From NCBI GenBank assembly GCA_027007865.1, contig JALTEE010000485.1, positions 1-5,323 on the forward strand: a stretch of 5,323 bases of DNA. Reading direction: 5' to 3'. A model generated the notes under the pieces. It saw only the letters and a program-made list of their open reading frames with translations. It made no database searches and had not been told where the DNA came from. This document shows, piece after piece, positions 1-4,788 of the stretch. Numbering within the stretch: position 1 is the first letter of the stretch; every line of letters starts with the position of its first letter. This stretch comes from a bacterium. Lineage in GTDB: Bacteria; UBP14; UBA6098; B30-G16. Made by a program: the position numbers and the translations under genes.

Positions 1-7
1 TTAATAT

Positions 8-892
8 TTACTCGATATTTTGCACCTGTTCTTTTATGCGTTCCAATTCTTCTTTCAAATCGATTACGAGGGACGATACTTCGGGAATATCCGTTTTCGA
101 CGCTATCGTGTTTGTTTCACGGTGACATTCCTGCAATGTGAAATTGAGCAAACTTCCCACAGTTTTTTTACTTTTTATCGCCTTTTCCATTCTTGTTATA
201 TGTGTTTCGAGTCGAATGATTTCTTCGGTGCAATCGCCTTTTGCAGCGATATACGCTACTTCCTGCGCCAATCTTATCGGGTCGATTTCGATATCTTCCG
301 ACAAATGCTCCGCTGTTTCGCGCAGTTTTTTAAATCTGTTGGGCGAATAGTTATCGTGTAGTTTTTTTATTCTCTTCACAATGTTCTTAACATTCGAAAG
401 TCTCTTTTGTATGTCGTGCTGCAGCGCTTTTCCTTCGTCTCTGCGCGATTTTCGCAAAACCTTCATCGCTTCGGCAGTTGCGGCGAGCGCAGTTTGCAAA
501 ATCTTTTTCTGCGCATTCGGTTCGGGTATTTTCACGATAAGTTCGCTCATCGTCAAAAATCTATCGAGGCCCACAGATGTGCGTTTTGCAGAGAGTCGAC
601 TGTCGATATGTTCGAGCAGTGATGTATAGGCATCGAGCAATTGGTCATCGATAGAAAATTTCCAAAGCGATTCCCCCGTGTATTTAGCGAGATGCACAGA
701 TAAATAGATTTTTCCGCGGGTGATATAATTTTTTATGATTTTCAAAAACTGCGCATCTGTTCCCGATATAATAGACGGCATTTTCAACGATGCCTCGAAG
801 AAGCGTGAATTCACCGATTTCGCCTCGACAAAAACAGTAACATCGTCACTTGTGCTTGTTCCTTGACCATAACCCGTCATCGAATATAGCAT
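8..892 (-). CDS. yicC: YicC/YloC-family endoribonuclease
   Basis: This 294-residue protein matches the YicC/YloC family over its whole length, and 294 is close to the family's usual size of about 290. It opens with the family signature SMTGYG (residues 4-9), followed by VEAKSVNSRFFE (22-33), which fits the YicC N-terminal domain. A basic, probably coiled middle includes DEGKAL (152-157). The C-terminal DUF1732 domain is clear from QEVAYIAAKGDCTEEIIRLE (210-229), NTIASK (261-266) and the closing EQVQNIE. Known members (E. coli YicC, B. subtilis YloC) are cytoplasmic RNases acting in RNA turnover. The ATG at 890-892 is preceded by GGAGA (897-901) at suitable spacing. The stop of the exported-protein gene lies 19 bases upstream, so the two are probably co-transcribed. 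In many genomes gmk follows yicC, but the window ends before that can be seen. The C-terminal motif differs from the consensus at several places (VGSLLNF for VGRKLDF, ECHRE for EMNRE). Family assignment is very secure; RNase activity is inferred. Confidence 0.96.
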   Translation of the reverse strand: MLYSMTGYGQGTSTSDDVTVFVEAKSVNSRFFEASLKMPSIISGTDAQFLKIIKNYITRGKIYLSVHLAKYTGESLWKFSIDDQLLDAYTSLLEHIDSRLSAKRTSVGLDRFLTMSELIVKIPEPNAQKKILQTALAATAEAMKVLRKSRRDEGKALQHDIQKRLSNVKNIVKRIKKLHDNYSPNRFKKLRETAEHLSEDIEIDPIRLAQEVAYIAAKGDCTEEIIRLETHITRMEKAIKSKKTVGSLLNFTLQECHRETNTIASKTDIPEVSSLVIDLKEELERIKEQVQNIE

Positions 893-911
893 ATTTTCTC
901 CAGACTATCTG

Positions 912-1721
912 TTATTTCCCGAAAATCGACTTCAATCCGCCCTGAGTAGCATCGTCTTTTTCTTCATCGGCATTTTCTTTCATCTGCTGCTTCATCATAT
1001 CTTGCCACGAGAATTTTTTAGGTTTCTCTGTAATCGCTGTTTTTGCGCCTTTCGTGCCATAATCTAAAAGCGTAAATTCTCCGTCGTTGCTTTCCATTTT
1101 CACGATGCCGAGCAGGGCGACTTTTTTTGAAACCCAGACATCAGTCTTCTCGTTTGTTTTCTTGTCGATTGTCGTATATTTTATGCAATCGAACTTTCCA
1201 GCGGGAACGGTAATCGTTTCTTTACTCTGGGTCATATTATATTCATCGTTTTCACTGCTGTATTTATCTGTTTTCTTCTTATTTTGCTGGACATTTTCTT
1301 CCGCTGCCATTTGCGCATTGTGCTGGGAATAAGCCATATTTTGCGGCATAGCATTCAACTCTATTTCATACGCAGGCTGGTCGTTACTTTTAACAATTAT
1401 CGAAGAATAGTCCTTTTTGCCTTCTGTGAAGTCGCCTTTGGACAAAAATTTCATAATCGAATGGTCTTCGCCCTGCCAAATTTCGATTTCGAACCAATGG
1501 CATTTCTCTCCGTTACATTCGTCTTCACCGACGATGGAAAATTTCATTTTGCCCGTTTCACCTTCGTCATTCGAAGTCATTTTATACATTGCCCATGCGC
1601 CATTTTGAATATTTTCTTTTCCCTGCGGGACAAAAACGGAAGAAAATGGGTTTATCGGTTGCACGCCTTGTGCGAGCAAAATCGCACAGAGTAAAAACAC
1701 CGCTAAAATAGAACTACGCAT
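912..1721 (-). CDS. Exported protein of unknown function
   Basis: I do not recognise this as a named gene. From the ATG at 1719-1721 it encodes 269 residues. This start is chosen over one ten codons upstream because an excellent Shine-Dalgarno GAGGAGGT (1726-1733) sits just ahead of it, and because the protein then begins with a classic signal peptide: MRSS, a hydrophobic core at residues 5-17 (ILAVFLLCAILLA), then AQG as a likely signal peptidase I site. Cys12 lies inside the core and does not form a proper lipobox. The mature part has GAWAMYKM (41-48), a close cysteine pair CNGEKC (69-74), and a polar Gln/Asn/Lys-rich stretch at about 125-168. Near the end come VPAGKFDCIKYTT (172-184) and DVWVSKKVALLGIVKMES (194-211). 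The 'vPaGkFdC..W.s..v.llGivk' pattern is reminiscent of LolA-like/DUF3108-type periplasmic beta-sheet proteins, from memory only. The tail is acidic and lysine-rich. It probably acts in the periplasm or at the envelope. It is the first gene of a likely pair with yicC. Confidence 0.85.
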   Translation of the reverse strand: MRSSILAVFLLCAILLAQGVQPINPFSSVFVPQGKENIQNGAWAMYKMTSNDEGETGKMKFSIVGEDECNGEKCHWFEIEIWQGEDHSIMKFLSKGDFTEGKKDYSSIIVKSNDQPAYEIELNAMPQNMAYSQHNAQMAAEENVQQNKKKTDKYSSENDEYNMTQSKETITVPAGKFDCIKYTTIDKKTNEKTDVWVSKKVALLGIVKMESNDGEFTLLDYGTKGAKTAITEKPKKFSWQDMMKQQMKENADEEKDDATQGGLKSIFGK

Positions 1722-1725
1722 CTCG

Positions 1726-1733
1726 ACCTCCTC
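1726..1733 (-). promoter_or_regulatory. Strong Shine-Dalgarno fixing the start of the exported protein
   Basis: On the minus strand this reads GAGGAGGT, followed by CGAG and the ATG at 1719-1721. It is the best Shine-Dalgarno match in the window. It decides the start in favour of this ATG over the in-frame ATG ten codons upstream, which would bury the signal peptide behind a charged stretch. Confidence 0.85.
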
Positions 1734-1742
1734 GAATGATTT

Positions 1743-1771
1743 TTTACACACTTTTTAAATTTATTCAAAAT
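1743..1771 (+). promoter_or_regulatory. Possible promoter for tadA
   Basis: TTTACA (1743-1748) matches five of six -35 positions and is followed 17 bases later by CAAAAT (1766-1771), which matches four of six -10 positions. Transcription would begin near 1778, giving a short leader before any of the possible tadA starts. It overlaps the proposed minus-strand promoter, so the two directions may compete. The assignment is tentative because the spacer is AT-rich throughout. Confidence 0.3.
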
Positions 1772-1785
1772 TTAACTTTTTGCAA
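1758..1785 (-). promoter_or_regulatory. Possible promoter for the exported protein and yicC
   Basis: Reading the minus strand, TTGCAA (1785-1780) is followed 16 bases later by TAAATT (1763-1758). Each matches four of six consensus positions of a housekeeping -35 and -10 box. Transcription would start near 1751, about 30 bases before the start codon. The region is very AT-rich, so chance matches are likely. The position in a divergent spacer supports a promoter here, but the exact boxes are uncertain. Confidence 0.3.
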
Positions 1786-1812
1786 ATGAAAAAGTTTGCT
1801 ATGTTTTTAGTA

Positions 1813-2289
1813 ATGAAATCCAATGATGAGAAATTCTTGGACGCTGCTATCGAAGAGGGACGCATAGCCTTTTCGGAAGGCGAAATTCCGATTGGATGCG
1901 TAATCGTTCTCGATGGGGAAATTATCGGCTGCGGACACAATCGTGTCGAACAACTTTGCGATGTTTCCGCACACGCAGAAATACTCGCAATTCGCGATGC
2001 GGAGCGAAAAGTCGGTAATTGGCGTCTTTCAGGAGCGACAGCATATATCACGGTGGAACCTTGCCCGATGTGTGCCGCGGCATTGATTTTTGCGGGAATT
2101 GAAAAAATCGTCTTCGGTGCAGCAAACAAGCAATACGGCGCACTGGGAACGATATGGCAGTTTCAAAACGAAACGGCGTTTCGTCAGCATCCGCTCGTAA
2201 AAGGTGGTGTGATGGCTGATAAAGTGGAAAAAATTATGAAAGCATTTTTTGATAAAATCAGGAGCGAACCCAAAAGCGAACCCCAATAA
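1813..2289 (+). CDS. tadA: tRNA-specific adenosine deaminase TadA
   Basis: TadA converts adenosine 34 to inosine in tRNA-Arg(ACG), letting one tRNA read several arginine codons. From the ATG at 1813 the product has 158 residues, typical for the family. The zinc-dependent deaminase site is complete: HAE at residues 54-56 (His54 ligand, Glu56 proton shuttle) and PCPMC at 83-87 (Cys84 and Cys87 ligands). Family context is strong: GEIPIGCVIV (23-32), NWRLSGATAYITVEPC (69-84), VFGAANKQYGALG (100-112) and a C-terminal FFDKIR. The 1813 start leaves 22 residues before GEIPIG, as in known TadA proteins. In-frame ATGs at 1786 and 1801 are alternatives, and none has a clear Shine-Dalgarno sequence. The usual CAGA...R after the second zinc motif is CAAA...G here (residues 87-95). 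The tail SEPKSEPQ is encoded by a small direct repeat. It is probably transcribed alone or at low level into rpmF. A different deaminase of the same fold is possible but less likely. Confidence 0.93.
   Translation: MKSNDEKFLDAAIEEGRIAFSEGEIPIGCVIVLDGEIIGCGHNRVEQLCDVSAHAEILAIRDAERKVGNWRLSGATAYITVEPCPMCAAALIFAGIEKIVFGAANKQYGALGTIWQFQNETAFRQHPLVKGGVMADKVEKIMKAFFDKIRSEPKSEPQ
2263..2283 (+). repeat. Short tandem repeat at the 3' end of tadA
   Basis: AGCGAACCC occurs at 2263-2271 and again at 2275-2283, a 12-base period that encodes the Ser-Glu-Pro pairs in the TadA tail. The same nine bases, in the same codon phase, recur at 2677-2685 in the open frame ahead of plsX. The tail lies beyond the conserved fold, so the repeat probably has no effect on enzyme function. 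Confidence 0.6.
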
Positions 2290-2369
2290 AATTTTTTTCT
2301 ATAGAGACAATGCCTATTTTTTGCTTGCCCTTTTACAATAAATATATCTAATTGTCCAATTAAATTATT

Positions 2370-2375
2370 TATAAT
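2370..2375 (+). promoter_or_regulatory. Probable -10 box of the rpmF-plsX-fabH promoter
   Basis: A perfect TATAAT lies 36 bases before the rpmF start, inside the 122-base AT-rich gap after tadA. Transcription would begin near 2382 and leave a leader of about 30 bases. No good -35 box sits at standard spacing: the bases 17 upstream read TCTAAT, while TTGTCC at 2352-2357 is too close. A second possible -10, TACAAT, is at 2334-2339. A promoter in this gap is likely; which box is used is not settled. Confidence 0.4.
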
Positions 2376-2411
2376 TTTCCGATAACAATTTAACAATCAT
2401 TGGAGGATATT

Positions 2412-2609
2412 ATGGCACTGCCGAAACGAAGGCACTCGAACCAGCGAACACGCAAAAGGCGCACACATTACAAACTCGAACCCGTGCAGACAATAGAATG
2501 TCCTAACTGCGGCGAACCTATGCTTCCGCATAGAGTTTGCCCAAGTTGCGGATACTACGACGGACTACCTGTAATTTCGCTTAAGACAAAGAAAAAGAAG
2601 GAGAAATAA
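2412..2609 (+). CDS. rpmF: 50S ribosomal protein L32 (bL32)
   Basis: This small basic protein of 65 residues is bL32, a structural component of the large ribosomal subunit. It begins ALPKRRHSNQRTRKRRTHYK after the initiator Met, the expected lysine/arginine-rich N-terminus. It then carries a complete four-cysteine zinc ribbon, CPNC (residues 31-34) and CPSC (44-47), around PMLPHRV, followed by GYYDG. It is thus a zinc-binding (C+) form and not the cysteine-free type. The ATG at 2412 is preceded by GGAGG (2402-2406) with five bases between, which rules out the in-frame TTG at 2400. The last codons contain the AAGGAG that probably serves plsX translation. The rpmF-plsX-fabH order is widely conserved. 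The DUF177/YceD gene that often precedes rpmF is absent here. A stretch of lysines ends the protein (KTKKKKEK). Confidence 0.98.
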   Translation: MALPKRRHSNQRTRKRRTHYKLEPVQTIECPNCGEPMLPHRVCPSCGYYDGLPVISLKTKKKKEK

Positions 2610-2613
2610 TACG
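2598..2613 (+). promoter_or_regulatory. Shine-Dalgarno and candidate ACG start of plsX
   Basis: AAGGAG (2598-2603), within the last codons of rpmF, is followed by seven bases and then ACG (2611-2613), which is in frame with plsX. fabH shows the same AAGGAG and the same seven-base gap before its ATG. No ATG, GTG or TTG exists in this frame between the preceding stop (2572-2574) and the GTG at 2692. Either plsX starts at ACG, giving 376 residues, or an original ATG reads ACG here through mutation or a base error. Confidence 0.5.
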
Positions 2614-2691
2614 GGCAGAATAAAATATTACACATCCCGCTGGGCAGCAAAATGGAAAAAGGAACTCGAAGAGCGCAGCGAACCCGTTCGG

Positions 2692-3741
2692 GTGGCACTC
2701 GATGCCGCTGGCGGAGATATGGGTATGGCTGTGAATATCGATGCTGCTGTGGATGCGATTTCTAAATCTCGACGCCTCGAAGTTATACTTGTTGGACGGC
2801 AAAGCGAAATCGACGATTATCTTAAAAAAAAGCGTTATGATTTTGATGAATTGAGTATCTGCAATGCTGAAAATATCGTTTTGATGCACGATAATCCTAT
2901 ATCAGCGGCGCGAGATAAGAACAATTCGATTTCCCGTGGGATAGAACTTGTTCGCAACGGCAAAGCGGATTCTTTTGTGAGCGTTGGAAACACGGGTGCA
3001 ATCGCTACTGCTGCTTTTATGCGTCTCGGAAGATTAGCCGATGTAGAAAGAACACCGATTCTCGGAGTGTTTCCTGCGATGACAGGGAAACCGACTGCAG
3101 TGCTCGATATGGGTGCAAATGTGGATTCTAGACCGTGTCATCTGCTGCAATTCGCTGTTATGGGAGCGACCTATGCAGAACATATTATGGAGCGTGAAAA
3201 TCCGAGAGTTGCCCTTCTGTCGATTGGCGAAGAATCCACCAAGGGGAACGCGGCAGTCAAAGAAGCACACAGACTTATAAGTAAAAATGCGCAGATGTTG
3301 GGGCTTAATTTCATCGGAAATATCGAAGGAAGAGATATTTTGTCAGGCAGGGCTGATGTCATCGTTTGCGACGGTTTTGTGGGAAATATATTGCTCAAAT
3401 ACACAGAAAGCATATTTTCATTGGTTAAAATGTTGTTTAAGAAAGGAAGAAGAATTTCTTTGCTTTCGCTTCTGGGTGGTCTTTTGCTGTATCCATCTTT
3501 GAAGCGAACGATAAAGGATTTTAATTATGCCGAATATGGCGGAGCGCCTTTGCTGGGCATAAAGGGAAATGTTGTTATCGGACACGGAACAAGTTCTGCA
3601 AAAGCGATAGCAAATGCTATTTTACTGGCTCAGCAGATGGCTCTGGCGAAATTGCAAGAAGCTATGTTAAAAGCAACAGAAAAACTCAAGGAGTTAAGCA
3701 ATGAGAACAAAAATATTGGGGACGGGCTCGTTCGTTCCTGA
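2692..3741 (+). CDS. plsX: Phosphate acyltransferase PlsX
   Basis: PlsX converts acyl-ACP plus phosphate to acyl-phosphate, the donor used by PlsY to acylate glycerol-3-phosphate. It is a cytoplasmic protein that associates with the membrane. Numbering from the GTG at 2692 (349 residues; the family has about 330-345), the motifs run in order: DAAGGD (4-9), SVGNTGA (97-103), GKPTAVLDMGANVD (132-145), GEESTKGN (179-186), NIEGRDI (210-216), DVIVCDGFVGNILLKYTE (222-239), YGGAPLLGIKG (282-292) and GHGTSSAKAI (297-306). The hydrophobic helical stretch near 256-270 fits the membrane-contacting region. The GTG is the first conventional start but has no good Shine-Dalgarno. A better one precedes an in-frame ACG at 2611, which would add 27 residues (TGRIKYYTSRWAAKWKK and on). 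The usual DAMGGD-x-GP reads DAAGGDMGM here. The last 13 codons overlap fabH, and the 3' end of plsX carries the fabH ribosome-binding site, so coupled translation is likely. Identity is certain; the start is not. Confidence 0.95.
   Translation: MALDAAGGDMGMAVNIDAAVDAISKSRRLEVILVGRQSEIDDYLKKKRYDFDELSICNAENIVLMHDNPISAARDKNNSISRGIELVRNGKADSFVSVGNTGAIATAAFMRLGRLADVERTPILGVFPAMTGKPTAVLDMGANVDSRPCHLLQFAVMGATYAEHIMERENPRVALLSIGEESTKGNAAVKEAHRLISKNAQMLGLNFIGNIEGRDILSGRADVIVCDGFVGNILLKYTESIFSLVKMLFKKGRRISLLSLLGGLLLYPSLKRTIKDFNYAEYGGAPLLGIKGNVVIGHGTSSAKAIANAILLAQQMALAKLQEAMLKATEKLKELSNENKNIGDGLVRS
3688..3693 (+). promoter_or_regulatory. Shine-Dalgarno of fabH inside plsX
   Basis: AAGGAG lies seven bases before the fabH ATG at 3701 and within plsX coding sequence. 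It fixes the fabH start and shows that fabH is translated from the same message with a long overlap. Ribosomes ending plsX at 3741 stop downstream of the fabH start, so re-initiation would require stepping back 41 bases; independent entry at this site is more likely. Confidence 0.85.
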
Positions 3742-4684
3742 AAAGGTGCTCACTAATTTCGACCTTGAAAAAATCGTCGATACATCCGATGAATGGATAA
3801 GAACAAGAACGGGCATAGTAGAGCGCAGGATATCCGATGAAAATACACCGTCTTCTGAGCTCGCGATTAAAGCAGCTCGCGATGCACTTGATATGGCAAA
3901 AATCACTCCCGAACAACTCGATATGATAATTGTAGGAACGGTAACGCCTGATTATGTTTTTCCATCGACAGCGTGCATTCTTCAGCATAAACTCGGTGCG
4001 AGAAAAGTAATGGCTTACGACCAGAGCGCAGGATGCACGGGATTCATCTATGGACTTCGTCAAGCGGATGCTTTTATTCGCAGTGGAATGGCAAAACATA
4101 TACTCGTTATCGCTGTCGAGGAACTCACAAAAATAACGAACTGGACGGATAGAAGCACCTGTGTTCTCTTCGGCGATGGTGCAGGCGCCGTGGTTCTCGG
4201 TCCCGCCGAAGACAATGAAGAAAGCGGCATTCTCGCGACTTATGCCGCCGCCGACGGTTCGCTGGGGGATTTACTCATCCAACAGGCAGGCGGTTCAGCG
4301 ATGCCAGCATCTCACGAAAGCGTCGATAAAAATCTCCACACGATATATATGAACGGAAACGAAGTTTTCAAACACGCTGTTCGTTCGATGGAAGAGGCGG
4401 CGCTCAAAGGATTGGAACTTTCAGGTGTCCCGATGGAAGAATTAAACTGGCTCGTTCCGCATCAAGCAAATATGAGAATCATAGATTTTCTGTCGAGACG
4501 ATTAAAATTGCCGATGGAGCAAGTTGTCGTTACAATCGATAAATATGGGAACACATCTGCGTCGTCGATACCGATTGCGCTCGACGAAGCAGTTCGAGAC
4601 GGCAGAATAAAAAGTGGCGACAATGTTCTTCTGGTCGCATTCGGCGCAGGTTTCACATGGGGAAGCGCTATGGTGAGATGGTGA
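3701..4684 (+). CDS. fabH: Beta-ketoacyl-ACP synthase III (FabH)
   Basis: FabH condenses an acyl-CoA starter, usually acetyl-CoA, with malonyl-ACP to begin type II fatty-acid synthesis in the cytoplasm. The 327-residue product is of normal length, and its catalytic triad is intact: Cys112 in QSAGCTGF (108-115), His254 in VPHQANMRI (252-260) and Asn284 in YGNTSASS (282-289). Other family marks are SDEWIRTRTGIVERR (29-43), the glycine-rich FGDGAGAVVL (157-166) and the C-terminal GAGFTWGSAMVRW. The ATG at 3701 is supported by AAGGAG seven bases upstream and by the usual family start. The gene overlaps plsX by 41 bases and is probably the last gene of the rpmF-plsX-fabH transcript, because the next gene is convergent. 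The fabD-fabG-acpP genes that often follow are not here. Starter preference, straight or branched, cannot be read from the motifs. Function is very secure. Confidence 0.98.
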   Translation: MRTKILGTGSFVPEKVLTNFDLEKIVDTSDEWIRTRTGIVERRISDENTPSSELAIKAARDALDMAKITPEQLDMIIVGTVTPDYVFPSTACILQHKLGARKVMAYDQSAGCTGFIYGLRQADAFIRSGMAKHILVIAVEELTKITNWTDRSTCVLFGDGAGAVVLGPAEDNEESGILATYAAADGSLGDLLIQQAGGSAMPASHESVDKNLHTIYMNGNEVFKHAVRSMEEAALKGLELSGVPMEELNWLVPHQANMRIIDFLSRRLKLPMEQVVVTIDKYGNTSASSIPIALDEAVRDGRIKSGDNVLLVAFGAGFTWGSAMVRW

Positions 4685-4788
4685 ACCAAGCGTTCCGCTT
4701 GACCTTCAATCTTCGGTGCTCGCAGGCTCGCTCCTTGCTGTCGCTCAAATTAGCGAGAGCCTTACGGCTGGGATGGAAATGCGCTGAA
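4685..4788. other. Convergent spacer with several small inverted repeats
   Basis: This 104-base spacer separates the 3' ends of fabH and the phosphatase gene. It is richer in G+C than the other spacers. It holds CAAGCG-TTC-CGCTTG (4687-4701, a 6-bp stem), TCGCT...AGCGA (4741-4756, a 5-bp stem) and AGCC-TTAC-GGCT (4758-4769). A longer imperfect pairing joins GGCTCGCT (4725-4732) with AGCGAGAGCC (4752-4761). GCTCGC-like words recur at 4718-4732. No T-run follows any stem, so a standard intrinsic terminator is not evident in either direction. A dispersed extragenic repeat, or a Rho-dependent end, would explain the features; neither can be shown from one copy. Confidence 0.5.
4687..4701 (+). terminator. 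Hairpin just after fabH, possible weak terminator
   Basis: CAAGCG and CGCTTG form a perfect six-base stem with a TTC loop, starting two bases after the fabH stop codon. There is no U-tract after it, so it is at best a weak or factor-assisted terminator, or a stabiliser of the 3' end. Confidence 0.25.

Noticed and set aside
1284..1694. A 136-residue plus-strand frame opposite the exported protein
   Set aside because: The minus-strand gene has a signal peptide and strong Shine-Dalgarno; this frame has neither and is rich in Phe, as expected for a complement of Lys/Glu-rich coding sequence.
1761..2129. A 122-residue reading frame antisense to tadA
   Set aside because: It lies opposite a clearly conserved enzyme gene, has no recognisable motif or ribosome-binding site, and reads as a shadow of tadA codons.
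2286..2298. A T-run after tadA as an intrinsic terminator
   Set aside because: There is a run of seven T but no G+C stem before it, only AAAA against TTTT and the direct AGCGAACCC repeat, which does not pair with itself.
2400..2411. TTG at 2400 as the start of rpmF
   Set aside because: It overlaps the Shine-Dalgarno itself; the ATG at 2412 has ideal spacing and gives the standard L32 N-terminus.
3686..4099. A 137-residue reading frame antisense to fabH
   Set aside because: It covers the catalytic region of fabH on the other strand and shows no family features; it is a shadow frame.
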